64,000 bases of DNA from Myxococcus xanthus (GCF_006402735.1 NZ_CP017174.1:9252448-9316447); one strand, 5' to 3'. Counted from the first letter of the stretch, positions 26,819-35,675 are shown. Numbers and translations: made by a program. The notes: generated by a model from the letters alone, not told the origin.

Positions 26819-27271
26819 CTACTTCTTCTCGCCACCCGGAGGCGGAGGCGGACGGGCGCCAGCGGTGCCCAGGTTCTCCATCTTCAGCGAGCCCTCGAAG
26901 ATGACCCCGCGGTCCATGGACAGCGACGGCGTCTCGAGGTTGCCCTTCACGCGGCCGGGCGTCTTGAGCTCGATGATCTGCGTCGCCTTCACGTTGCCTT
27001 CGACCTGGCCGTTGATGATGACGGTGCCAGCCTGGATTTCGGCCTGGACCTTGGCGCCATCCCCAATGACGAGCACGTCCTTGGTGATGATCTGCCCCTG
27101 GAACTTGCCGTCGATACGGACCTGCCCTTCGAAGGTCAGCTTCCCTTCGAACTCGCTCCCCTTGCCCAGGAGCGTGTGGACCTCACCAGAACGCTGCGAC
27201 ACGGATTCCTCCTCCCGCCTGAACAGAGGCTTGCTGGATGCTTCGTCTTTTTTCCCGCCAAGGAGCGCCAC
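26819..27271 (-). CDS. bacM: Bactofilin BacM
   Basis: The 150-residue product has the bactofilin (DUF583) core from about residue 35: repeated short beta rungs such as KLTFEGQVRIDGKFQG, VLVIGDGAKVQAEIQAGTV and GNVKATQIIELKTPGRVKG, which build a right-handed beta helix that polymerises without nucleotide. Unstructured N- and C-terminal tails flank it, the latter a Pro run. Position directly after parB on the minus strand matches the gene known as bacM in M. xanthus, a cytoskeletal filament needed for normal cell shape. It is followed immediately by a lipoprotein gene. Confidence 0.93.
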   Translation of the reverse strand: MALLGGKKDEASSKPLFRREEESVSQRSGEVHTLLGKGSEFEGKLTFEGQVRIDGKFQGQIITKDVLVIGDGAKVQAEIQAGTVIINGQVEGNVKATQIIELKTPGRVKGNLETPSLSMDRGVIFEGSLKMENLGTAGARPPPPPGGEKK

Positions 27272-27274
27272 GTC

Positions 27275-28165
27275 CTACTCCTTCCTGAGAAGCTTCAAGA
27301 GCCGGTCGAGGTCATCGTACGAGAAGAAGTCCACCTCGATGGTGCCCTTTCCGGGGCTTCGTTCGGTGAGCCGGACCTTGGTACCCAGTCGCCGCTGAAG
27401 CTCCTCCACCAGTGACTTCACCTGCGGGCTCTGCTTCGGTGCCGCCTTGCCCGCGTCCTTCTTCCCGCTGGTGCGACTCTGCTGGACCAGCCGCTCCGTG
27501 TCACGCACGGAGAGCTTCTTGTCCGCGACTTGCTTGGCCAGGTTCTGCAGTTCGGGCAGCCGGGGCACGCCGAGCAGCGCGCGCGCATGGCCCATGCTGA
27601 GCGAGCCGTCCGCCACCATGCCCTTGACGTCCGCGGGCAGCGCCAGCAGGCGCAGTGCGTTGGCCACCGTGGAGCGCTCCTTGCCCACGCGCGCGCTGAC
27701 CTGCTCTTGCGTGAGCTTGAACTCCTCCACCAGGCGCTTGTAGCCCTCCGCCTCTTCGATGGGGTTCAGGTCCGCGCGCTGGAGGTTCTCCACCAGCGCC
27801 AGCTCGAAGGCCTGGACCTCCGTCACGTCACGGACGATGGCGGGCACTTCCTTGAGGCCGGCGGCCTGGGACGCGCGCCAGCGGCGCTCGCCCGCGATGA
27901 TGCGGTAGCCGTCACCGTCCTTGCGGACGAGGATGGGCTGGAGCACCCCCTGCGCCTTGATGGAGTCGGAGAGCTCCTTGAGCTTCTCCTCGTCGAAGTA
28001 GGTGCGCGGCTGGTCCTTGTCGCGGTGGATGGACTCGATGGGGAGCTTGAGGACGCCGGCCTTCGGGGCCTGCTCGCCCTTGCCGGAAGAGGTGGCGCCC
28101 GCCTGGGGGATGAGGGCGGACAGCCCGCGCCCCAGGGCCCGCTTCTGCATGTCTGCTTTCACCAC
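27275..28165 (-). CDS. parB: Chromosome partitioning protein ParB (CTPase, parS-binding)
   Basis: The 296-residue product starts KRALGRGLSALIPQ, the usual ParB N-terminal ParA-interaction motif. The CTP-binding/ParB-N domain includes IIAGERRWRASQAAGL with the GERRxR motif and ENLQRADLNPIEEAEGY. A helix-turn-helix for parS follows (LTQEQVSARVGKERSTVANALRLL). A Lys/Arg-rich C-terminal dimer region ends it. It binds the many parS sites to the right of parA and spreads as sliding clamps (known for the family). The start is GTG 28165; ATG 28150 is an alternative. Same strand and 25 bp after parA. Confidence 0.97.
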   Translation of the reverse strand: MVKADMQKRALGRGLSALIPQAGATSSGKGEQAPKAGVLKLPIESIHRDKDQPRTYFDEEKLKELSDSIKAQGVLQPILVRKDGDGYRIIAGERRWRASQAAGLKEVPAIVRDVTEVQAFELALVENLQRADLNPIEEAEGYKRLVEEFKLTQEQVSARVGKERSTVANALRLLALPADVKGMVADGSLSMGHARALLGVPRLPELQNLAKQVADKKLSVRDTERLVQQSRTSGKKDAGKAAPKQSPQVKSLVEELQRRLGTKVRLTERSPGKGTIEVDFFSYDDLDRLLKLLRKE

Positions 28166-28190
28166 GTCGTGACTCCAGCCAGGGCGCGGC

Positions 28191-28982
28191 TCAAGCCACG
28201 CGCCTGCGAGGGCTCTTGGGGGTGTCCCGCTTCATCAGCTCGCGGCCCAGCGCGAGGTAGCTCTCACAACCCTTCGACTTGATGTCGTACAGGATGATGG
28301 GCTTTCCGAAGGAGGGGCACTCGGACAGGCGCACGTTGCGCGGCACGATGACCTCGAACACCTGCTTCTTGAAGTACCCGCGCACCTCTTCGACGACCTG
28401 GTGGGCGATGTTGGCCCGCGAGTCGAACATGGTGAGGAGGATGCCCTCCATCTTCAGGTCCGGGTTGAGGCCCTGCTTCACCAGGTCGATGGTGTGGGTC
28501 AGCTGGGAGAGCCCCTCGAGCGCGTAGTACTCGCACTGGAGCGGGATGAGGACGGAGTCCGCGGCGGCCAGCGCGTTGAGCGTCAGCAGGCCGAGCGACG
28601 GCGGACAGTCGATGATGATGTAGTCGTATTCGGGGGCCAGCGGGCGCAGGGCATCGCGGAGGCGGAACTCGCGGTTGTCCTGGTTGACCAGCTCGACCTC
28701 GGCGCCGGTGAGGTCCGGCGTGGCGGGCACCACCTGGAGGTAGCGCAGCTCCGTGGGGTGGAGCAGCTCCTTGATGGGCCGGTCATTGAGCAGCGCTTCG
28801 TAGATGGTGCCGGTGATGTTGTCCTGCTTGATGCCCAGACCACTGCCCGCGTTGCCCTGCGGGTCCATGTCCACCAGCAGCGTGCGGCGCTCCGCGGAGG
28901 CCAGGCTCGCGGCGAGGTTGATGGCGGTGGTGGTCTTCCCGACGCCGCCCTTCTGGTTGGAGATGCAGATGATACGACCCAC
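28191..28982 (-). CDS. parA: Chromosome partitioning ATPase ParA
   Basis: From GTG 28982 the product is 263 residues; longer in-frame starts up to 29060 would add about 26 non-conserved residues. It begins GRIICISNQKGGVGKTTTAINLA, the deviant Walker A box with two lysines typical of ParA/MinD. Walker A' (LVDMDPQGNAGSGLG) and Walker B (YIIIDCPPSLGLLTLNAL) follow. ParA-ATP binds DNA non-specifically and moves ParB-parS complexes. The gene is upstream of parB in one operon, next to the large parS region that starts on its 5' side. Confidence 0.97.
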   Translation of the reverse strand: MGRIICISNQKGGVGKTTTAINLAASLASAERRTLLVDMDPQGNAGSGLGIKQDNITGTIYEALLNDRPIKELLHPTELRYLQVVPATPDLTGAEVELVNQDNREFRLRDALRPLAPEYDYIIIDCPPSLGLLTLNALAAADSVLIPLQCEYYALEGLSQLTHTIDLVKQGLNPDLKMEGILLTMFDSRANIAHQVVEEVRGYFKKQVFEVIVPRNVRLSECPSFGKPIILYDIKSKGCESYLALGRELMKRDTPKSPRRRVA

Positions 28983-29193
28983 GGTGGCCCATCCTCTCTC
29001 TCCCCGGCCGTTGGCCAGGGCCCCGCGCGTGATGCAGTGCACGGTTGCGCGCTGATCCACGCTGCTAGCACGCGGTTTGGTATCGGATCAAATTCACGGC
29101 GAGCCTTGCTTCCCTGCTCTCTTCACGGGGGGTTGCGCGGACCTGGAGTCCGGTGGCGGGTGCCCGGAAGAGGCCTGGAGGCTGGCCGGGGGT

Positions 29194-29213
29194 GCCTCCT
29201 TATATAAGGAGGC
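29194..29213. repeat. Perfect 20-bp palindrome centred on TATATA
   Basis: GCCTCCTTAT followed by its reverse complement ATAAGGAGGC, on the 5' side of parA. A partial AT-rich echo containing TATAAT lies near 29267-29275. It could be an operator or a cruciform-forming site; role unknown. Confidence 0.6.
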
Positions 29214-29368
29214 GGTGCACCGGGGTGCCAGTCGAACGGGGCCACGGAGGGCCGGTGTCAGCCCCCTATATAATGATGCGGCCGTGGCGCTGGTCCGTGG
29301 GGGCCCTCACGGGGCGGCACCTGTTCCGCCCGGCCGTGGCCACGGCGCCCCCAGGCTGGAGACGGCGC

Positions 29369-29382
29369 GTTTCTCGTGGAAC
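29369..29382. promoter_or_regulatory. Degenerate parS-like site, two mismatches (GTTTCTCGTGGAAC)
   Basis: Differs from the core at positions 4 and 6. It is the parS-like sequence nearest to parA on this side. ParB binding is possible but uncertain. Confidence 0.35.
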
Positions 29383-30022
29383 CCCACGGCTGCGCAGCGA
29401 GCGAGCAGGCGGGAAGGAAGCCCTCGTGGAATAGAACGCGGCGGATCCGTTTGCGGGGTTCGCGGACCTTTGAACCAGTTTTCAGGGGGTCGGCGGCGAT
29501 GAACTTCCGAGCGGAGCCCATGAACGTGCGTCGCGTTCGTGCGCGAGGCTGGGCTTCTGGGTTCCCTGAACGTGGATGCAGCCGCGCGTTTCGGGCCACG
29601 GGCATCCGTGGGTTCTGTCCTCACGCGGTGACGTTGTCGTGGGCAGCGGGTGCGTTTCGCACGATGCCCGCGTGAGGCCGCGGTCGGGGTTGCCGGTTGG
29701 CGCGCGAAAGACACGCGCTGATTGCTTCAGCGCATCACACGCTATCGGTGGTGGGCCGTCCTCGGGCACGACGCGGTGCCATTGGCAGTGTTGGGCCCAA
29801 TGGTTCCGCATCCGACCGGCTTTGCTCTGCACATCTTCGTGGCGCAACCGATGCACCGCCTCATTCGGGGCAGTGCAGCAAACTCGCGCACGCGACTGGA
29901 AGCGCCCCATGCCGCGCAGTTGAGCCATGCCGTCACCCCATGAAGCAACGCGCGTTGAAGCGGCCCAGGCCTTGCCGAGTGCAACCTGCGAGCGTCAATG
30001 AGCCACCGGCTCGAGTGACGCT

Positions 30023-30032
30023 GACACGTGTC
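30023..30032. repeat. Palindrome GACACGTGTC next to a parS variant
   Basis: Shares the CACGTG core of parS; its centre lies 18 bp left of the parS variant at 30039. Confidence 0.4.
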
Positions 30033-30038
30033 CTCCAT

Positions 30039-30052
30039 GTTCCGCGTGGAAC
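30039..30052. promoter_or_regulatory. parS: parS variant, one mismatch (GTTCCGCGTGGAAC)
   Basis: One substitution (A6 to G) from the perfect parS core. It is the isolated left outlier of the field, about 1.06 kb beyond the start of parA. The same variant read from the other strand occurs at 34926. Confidence 0.7.
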
Positions 30053-30818
30053 GGGCGACGGAGTCCTGCGCGCGGCGATGGTGCGTTCACATGGGCCTCA
30101 ACGTCAGCCATCCGCAAGAGCCTCGCCGCCGGCGGACCACATGGCCACGCACATCGGTTCTCCCTTGCCGAGGATTCCCACCGCGAGGCCCTACCCTCTT
30201 GGAATCGCGCGCGGCGCGTCTGACCCGGTCACGTGGTTCGAAGCGAACTCCAGGCGAGGACCCATCCCCCTCGCTTCGGCCAACGACCGCAGGCAGCACA
30301 TCGACGAGGTCAGTCCACTTACCGGCCCAGCTCAGCGGACTCACCACTCGGGACGGACAGCGGTCGCGCGAAGCATGCCGCGACGAACGGCGATGCGGAT
30401 GGCGACTCACACCAGCACGAGGTTTTCCCCGCGGGGATGTTCATCAGGGCCACGCATCCGATGACGGCAGGCGAGGAACTCCATCGGACTTCGCCAACCA
30501 CGGCGAGTTCGTTTCGAGCCCTCCAAGTGTGCCGGAGGCGGGCCGCTTGACATGGGTACGCAGCGCCAGACGTCGCATCGATGAGGTTCTGCGTCCGGTG
30601 GCATCACCGGAAGCTCCACGCCCACTGAGGGCCACACGAATCGCGAGGCGGCATGCCGTCACATCGATGCCTCAACCGAGGTGCCATGACTTCCCATCAG
30701 GAACAGGGACCGGATAGCGCACCGTTGAGCGGGCTCAGGTGGGGTAGGCCGCAGCTTCTCCGCGGTCACATTGAGCCCGGTTCTGCCTTGAGCCAGAGCT
30801 TCATGGCGACATGCGACC

Positions 30819-32263
30819 GTGCCGATGACGTGGCCCGAACTGCTGCTCGTCCACGCCGACTACTCCGCATGGGGCTCGCACCTCGCTGAGCCGGGGGCGC
30901 CCGCCAACCTGCAGACGTACCGATGCAGCAGCACGAGGGCAGTCCGTACTCGCCATTTGCTCCACACGGAACTCGCGCCTCGGTGAGCAGGAACTCAGGA
31001 AGGAGTGTCGACGTACCGGTGTCGCAGTCTGAGTTGCCGCCTGTCCCTGCCATCTGCGCCACACGGACCTTGCATCTCGGTGAGCACGAACTCCGGACGG
31101 CATGCGATGCGGCCGGGCTGACGTCGCGGTCTGCATCGGCTCCAGTCCTCGCGGGCCGCATCACGCGCCATTCACGCCTCGGCGAGCATGGGCTTCGGAC
31201 AGCATGTGGCCGGGCTGACGTCACGGTGCGAATTGCCGCCGGGCCTCACCGGCTGCGCCGCACGGAACTCGTGTCTTGGTGTTCATTCGTTCCGAGCGAC
31301 CTGCGGCCCTACGGACGCCGCAGGCTGAGTTGCCGCCATGCCTCGCCGACTGCGTCCCGCGCCTTCACGCTTCGGTGAGCATGGATTCCGGACGGCAAGC
31401 ACCTGCGCTGCCCCCGCGACTCCGCGTCGACTGCTCCCCGCCGAACGCGCGTCACATGACCATGGTTTCAGAACGCCACGCGGCCATGCCGACGCCGCGG
31501 TCCATCCACCCCACCACTACTTCTCACCGCCTGCTCCATCCGCGCGAGCCTCGTGCCTCGTTACGCATGAGTTCGGACGACATGCAGGTGTGCCGATGCG
31601 ACGGTCCGAACCACTGCCCATCCCCGCAGCTAGCTCCATCCCCTCGCACTCGCACCTCATTGCGAATGCGTTCCAGATGGTACGCGGCCGTGCCGATGCG
31701 GCAGTTCAAGCCACTGTCCATCGTCGCCGCTCGTTCCGTACGGACTCGCACCTGGTGACCATCACGTCAGGACAGCGTGCGGCTGTGCCGATGCGGCAGT
31801 TCGAGCTGTCTCCCGTAAGCCCCCAAGCTCCACTGGGTCTCGCACCGCATCCACGCGGACACCCGGCGACATGCGGTCGTCCCGATACGGCAGTCCGCGT
31901 CGCCGTCAGTCCTCGCCCCATTTTCCACACCGCCATCGCGGCGCATCCGCGCGGGAACGAGGCGGCACCTGGTCGAGTCGAATGCGGCAGTGCAGCTACC
32001 GCCTGTCTGAACCAACCGCGCCAAGTGAACTCGCAGCTCGTCCGCGCATGAGGCGACCTGCGCTCGTGCCGACGCGACCATCCGAGCCACCGTCAGTCCG
32101 CACCACCTGCTCCACTTGGACTCGCCACTCACCCGGGCATGAAATGGCCTGCGTTCGTACCGACGCGGCAGTCTCAGCCATTTCCAGTCCGCACCACCTG
32201 CTTCACTTGGGCTCGCAGCGCACCCGTGTACAGGAAGACATCCGCTTGCGCCGATGCGGCCAT
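30819..32263. repeat. Diverged tandem array, period about 96 bp, ~16 units
   Basis: A unit marker, GTGCCGATGCGGCAGT or a close variant, begins at about 30819, 30917, 31013, 31115, 31214, 31309, 31405, 31486, 31589, 31690, 31785, 31879, 31978, 32066, 32157 and 32248 (exact at 31690 and 31785). Other shared blocks are CTCGGTGAGCA and TGCTCCAC. In at least seven units, a parS-like remnant starts 41-44 bp after the marker. Period varies about 81-104 bp, so units have gained and lost short indels. Confidence 0.7.
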
Positions 32264-32645
32264 CCGCGCCATCGCCGTCCTCACTGCCTGCTCCACCTGA
32301 AGCTCACCGCCCCTCGCGCGAACCAAGCGGCCTTCGCGGGGACGCAGCAACGCGGCGGCAGCACCACTCCGACGTTCAACGCGCTCCACGGGGAACGCCC
32401 CGCGTTGAGCACAGATGTCGAAGAGCGCGTGGCCACTTCAGCGCGGAGCGCCGGGATGGAGCCCGCACAACGCACGACCGACGCTGCTCAGGAATCTCCA
32501 TCAGCATGTGCACCGAGCGGCCTGGGTGTTTGGCTCCGCACCGCACACGGACGCTCCACATGGAGCGCGTGCATCGAGCCAACGACACTGGCCGGCAAGT
32601 GGCGCACCCATCCTGTGCATCCATGCATCGCGAAGCTCTTCAGGC

Positions 32646-32659
32646 GTTCCACGTGGAAC
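32646..32659. promoter_or_regulatory. parS: parS site (exact GTTCCACGTGGAAC)
   Basis: Left-most perfect core site of the cluster; ParB loading site by sequence identity with the known Myxococcus/ParB core. A remnant GCTCCACGGGGAAC (two mismatches) lies upstream at 32383-32396. Confidence 0.92.
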
Positions 32660-32825
32660 AGGCGCTGGGTGGCGGATGGGCAAAGGCCCTCTTGTGACCA
32701 CCTTTCCGTGACACACGACGGTGCGCTCACCGCACCATGAGAAGTGAGCGCCTCACGGTCCTGGATGCGGAGCCGTCAGCGGACTCTTCTGCGCGGTGCT
32801 CGCGCCCGCCACCAACCCGTTCGGC

Positions 32826-32839
32826 GTTCCACGTGGAAC
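32826..32839. promoter_or_regulatory. parS: parS site (exact core)
   Basis: Exact core, 180 bp after the previous one, i.e. about two array units apart. Confidence 0.92.
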
Positions 32840-33071
32840 AGGCACTGAGCAACCCGCCCATGAGCAGTCGCGCCGACCCACTTCGCTGAAGTGCACGCGT
32901 CAGCGCGCGCATCCTCTTCGCCAAGCGCCAGGAACTCACACCAAGCGGAACGCATGCGCGAATCGATGCGGTGCGCAGGCGCCCACCACCACCATCGCCG
33001 ACCCCGCGAAGTGCGCATGCCGAACGGCGGCTCCAACCACCGCGAAGAAGCACCTGATGCGCCGCTTCTTC

Positions 33072-33085
33072 GTTCCACGTGGAAC
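33072..33085. promoter_or_regulatory. parS: parS site (exact core)
   Basis: Exact core, 246 bp after the previous one, close to three array units apart. Confidence 0.92.
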
Positions 33086-33225
33086 ACGCGTTCGCGAACT
33101 CGCTGGGACGCCACCACGGCGGACCTTGTTGAAGAGGTGCGCAGGCCGTTCCATCTAGAAGGTGAAGCAAGGCGATGGCCGCTGCTCATCGGCGCGGGCC
33201 AGTTCCAGGGATGGTGGGTCACCGA

Positions 33226-33239
33226 GTTCCACGTGGAAC
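33226..33239. promoter_or_regulatory. parS: parS site (exact core)
   Basis: Exact core; a degraded core at 33148 lies midway between this and 33072. Confidence 0.92.
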
Positions 33240-33307
33240 AAGCCACCAGACCCGCCTCATGCCCAAGCTCCTCCATGGCGCAGAGTTCGAGCCCACGCCG
33301 TGTTCAC

Positions 33308-33321
33308 GTTCCACGTGGAAC
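33308..33321. promoter_or_regulatory. parS: parS site (exact core)
   Basis: Exact core, 82 bp after the previous site. Confidence 0.92.
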
Positions 33322-33429
33322 AAGCAGCGTGCGTCTCACATGTGCACGGCGGCCAACGCATCCATGAACTGGAAGCCCAAGAAGCCGCGAACCACGCGGC
33401 TCCAGCCGCTTCGATGAAGCCTCGTCCAC

Positions 33430-33443
33430 GTTCCACGTGGAAC
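33430..33443. promoter_or_regulatory. parS: parS site (exact core)
   Basis: Exact core, 122 bp after the previous site; starts the densest run. Confidence 0.92.
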
Positions 33444-33514
33444 ACGCGATGAGGCGCGGTCATGAGCAGGGCTACGCCCAACCGCCGTGTTGGCGTGCCC
33501 ATGCGGCCACCCGC

Positions 33515-33528
33515 GTTCCACGTGGAAC
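33515..33528. promoter_or_regulatory. parS: parS site (exact core)
   Basis: Exact core in the dense run, 85 bp after the previous site. Confidence 0.92.
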
Positions 33529-33592
33529 GGTTCGAAGCAGGGCACGCGAGCACGCTCAACCATCATGCCGGGCACGCCCATGTCGTCCGCGT

Positions 33593-33606
33593 GTTCCACG
33601 TGGAAC
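33593..33606. promoter_or_regulatory. parS: parS site (exact core)
   Basis: Exact core in the dense run, 78 bp spacing. Confidence 0.92.
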
Positions 33607-33666
33607 CGAGCACGCACTTGAGCAAGCCAAACGCGCCCAACACGCCAACCTGCCCATCGCTCCGGC

Positions 33667-33680
33667 GTTCCACGTGGAAC
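33667..33680. promoter_or_regulatory. parS: parS site (exact core)
   Basis: Exact core, 74 bp spacing, the closest pair in the window. Confidence 0.92.
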
Positions 33681-33742
33681 ACGCCGTGAGCTGAACACGC
33701 GAGGAAGCAGGCGCTCGCGCACCATCAGGTGCGGCGCTCCAT

Positions 33743-33756
33743 GTTCCACGTGGAAC
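33743..33756. promoter_or_regulatory. parS: parS site (exact core)
   Basis: Exact core, 76 bp spacing. Confidence 0.92.
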
Positions 33757-33822
33757 GGGTAGCGAGCGCCGCGCGTGTTCACGCCGCCTCGCGCATTTCG
33801 GCCGCTCACCCATGGCCTCCGT

Positions 33823-33836
33823 GTTCCACGTGGAAC
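33823..33836. promoter_or_regulatory. parS: parS site (exact core)
   Basis: Exact core, 80 bp spacing. Confidence 0.92.
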
Positions 33837-33919
33837 GAGCAACGGGCTCCGCGCCGGGACCTCCAGCGTTCGCTCATCCCAACGATGTGCCCAAGTCGAT
33901 GAGTCCAGGCCGTCTCGCT

Positions 33920-33933
33920 GTTCCACGTGGAAC
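33920..33933. promoter_or_regulatory. parS: parS site (exact core)
   Basis: Exact core, 97 bp spacing; the next unit (33989) is damaged by a one-base deletion in its right half. Confidence 0.92.
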
Positions 33934-34150
33934 GGTCAGGCATATGAACTGCGCATGCAGCAGACCGCTCTGCTTTCTCGCACCTCCCGCACCACGTGAA
34001 CGGCGATGGGCATCGCGCGTGTGCGAGCCACACCCGTTCAGCGCGGCCACGCACCAACGCCTCTTCCTGCTCCGCATGGAACCGCGGAGGCCCTCGCGCA
34101 TGAACGAGCCCCACTCGTTCAGCACGGCCCTGCGCGTGTGCCGTCTCCCT

Positions 34151-34164
34151 GTTCCACGTGGAAC
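34151..34164. promoter_or_regulatory. parS: parS site (exact core)
   Basis: Exact core between two decayed units (GCTCCGCATGGAAC at 34069 and 34232). Confidence 0.92.
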
Positions 34165-34311
34165 CACAGAAGGCATGAGGCATGTGCAAGCCGCACCCGC
34201 TTCGCGCAAGCGCGCACCAACGCCTCTTCCTGCTCCGCATGGAACCGCGGCTGCCATACCGCATGAACGAGCCCACTCGTTCAGCGCCACCACGCGGTTT
34301 TGCCCTCCCTT

Positions 34312-34325
34312 GTTCCACGTGGAAC
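34312..34325. promoter_or_regulatory. parS: parS site (exact core)
   Basis: Exact core, 80 bp after the decayed unit at 34232 and 80 bp before one at 34392. Confidence 0.92.
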
Positions 34326-34391
34326 CGCGAGAGGCATCGCGCATGAGCGAGCCGCACACGCTCAGCGGGACCACGCATCACGCGCCTTCCT

Positions 34392-34405
34392 GTTCGACGT
34401 GGCAC
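34392..34405. promoter_or_regulatory. Degenerate parS unit (GTTCGACGTGGCAC, two mismatches)
   Basis: On the array register; mismatches at positions 5 and 12. ParB binding likely weakened. Confidence 0.4.
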
Positions 34406-34473
34406 CACGACAGGCATCGCGCATGAGCGAGTCACACCCGTTCAGCGCGGCCACCCGCGCGTCCCTTCTTCCT

Positions 34474-34487
34474 GCTCCATGTGGAGC
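34474..34487. promoter_or_regulatory. Degenerate parS unit (GCTCCATGTGGAGC)
   Basis: On register; three mismatches. The same variant on the other strand occurs at 32553-32566 (GCTCCACATGGAGC). Confidence 0.35.
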
Positions 34488-34627
34488 GGTGAGGGCACGC
34501 GCATGAGCCGACCGCGTTCGTCCAACGCGGCCATGCACTCGCTCCTTCCTTCTTCACGGAGCACGATGGAGTGACGAGCAGCGCGTTGCATGCGTTCGAC
34601 ATGGCTCGTCGCACTCCCCTCCTCCAC

Positions 34628-34641
34628 GTTCCACGTGGAAC
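34628..34641. promoter_or_regulatory. parS: parS site (exact core)
   Basis: Exact core; 154 bp after the decayed core at 34474, with a heavily decayed unit at 34551 midway. Confidence 0.92.
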
Positions 34642-34784
34642 AGCAAAGGGCCCGCGCATGAGCAGGTCGCATCCGTCCGACGCGACCATGAGTTCGCGCC
34701 TTCTTGCTCAACGGGGAACGACGGTGGCACCGCGCATGAGCAAGCCACTCCGGTCACCACGACGGCCCGCGCTTCCACCTTCCT

Positions 34785-34798
34785 GTTCCACGTGGAAC
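34785..34798. promoter_or_regulatory. parS: parS site (exact core)
   Basis: Exact core; a decayed unit at 34706 lies midway to the previous site. Confidence 0.92.
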
Positions 34799-34925
34799 TG
34801 CCCGACCAAGGTGGATGAGCGCTCATCGAAGCCGCGTGCTCGCAGCTCCCGCGCTCCGCGTGATGCGGAAACCCAGGTGAGCACGCGAACAGATGACGAC
34901 CGCCTTCTGAGGTGATGCGCTCCAT

Positions 34926-34939
34926 GTTCCACGCGGAAC
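34926..34939. promoter_or_regulatory. parS: parS variant, one mismatch (GTTCCACGCGGAAC)
   Basis: T9 to C. It is the exact reverse complement of the variant at 30039, so the two share one derived form. Confidence 0.7.
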
Positions 34940-35211
34940 GAGCGCCAGGTCGAAGACGAGGTCAGCCGATGCCGTTCACCGCGAAGACGTGCGCACGCGG
35001 GGGACGCTGGCTGAGCCCGCGAACAACTGACGCCCGTCACCACGCTCCGTCCCCCTGGACCACGCGATGTCCCGGGCATGCGCACTGGCGCCGCCAGTTC
35101 TCCGTGATGACGTGTCCATGAGATGCCCACGCTCAACGCGGATGGCGCCTGCGCAACACCCGCGACCCGCCGCGCTCCTCCACCACGACGCATGAGCATG
35201 CCGAGCGTCCC

Positions 35212-35225
35212 GTTCCACGTGGAAC
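35212..35225. promoter_or_regulatory. parS: parS site (exact core)
   Basis: Right-most perfect core, 286 bp after the previous variant. Confidence 0.92.
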
Positions 35226-35661
35226 GGGCCCTGGGCCAGTCGCGTGAGCGAACGGCATCCACCCGTCACAAGCCGTGCTCGCATCCACATCGCTCCGGTC
35301 ATCGCCTCCGCGGGCCATCCAGTCCGGCGCGCCGGTCGGGCGCCGCGCGTAACCGCCGCGAAGCCATGCTCGAAGCCCACTCCCATCAACGTGAGGTTTG
35401 TCCGGAACAGGCACGCGCCCCTGATGTCGATGCGACCGCTTGCGCATCGCGACTCACGGAGCGCTTCCATGTCGAGACCAGTGCCACCACGGTCCGCTTG
35501 AAGCACGAGCCCGATGAACGCGCGCCGGATGAGCGCCCTCGCGAGAAGTGGCGCGGCCATCACGCATCGCCGTTCACATGTGCTTGAGCGAAAGGTGCTG
35601 CTCGCTCGCGGAGCCATGGCGAGATGCGCAAGTGGTGCCGTAACGGATGCTCCCCTCCCCT

Positions 35662-35675
35662 GCTCCACGTGGAAC
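35662..35675. promoter_or_regulatory. parS: parS variant, one mismatch (GCTCCACGTGGAAC)
   Basis: T2 to C. Right-most parS-like site of the field. Confidence 0.7.

Larger units (their letters stand above)
33072..34798. repeat. parS tandem array with about 80-bp period
   Basis: Perfect parS cores and decayed cores alternate on one register of 74-97 bp. Perfect: 33072, 33226, 33308, 33430, 33515, 33593, 33667, 33743, 33823, 33920, 34151, 34312, 34628, 34785. Decayed, on register: 33148, 33989, 34069, 34232, 34392, 34474, 34551, 34706. The DNA between cores is also related: units around 34.0-34.5 kb share GCATGA(A/G)CGAGC and CGTTCAGCGC blocks. So this is a tandem repeat with the parS core as its most conserved part. 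Confidence 0.85.

Noticed and set aside
29267..29274. Sigma70 promoter with TATAAT at 29269-29274
   Set aside because: There is no acceptable -35 at the right distance, and it is likely part of the AT-rich echo of the nearby palindrome.
33148..33161. parS site GTTCCATCTAGAAG
   Set aside because: Four mismatches from the core, so not listed as a site. It is kept only as an on-register decayed unit.
34926..34939. Treating GTTCCACGCGGAAC as an exact parS
   Set aside because: One base differs from the core, so it is recorded as a variant, with lower confidence.
35463..35477. parS-like CTTCCATGTCGAGA
   Set aside because: Five mismatches; no support as a ParB site.
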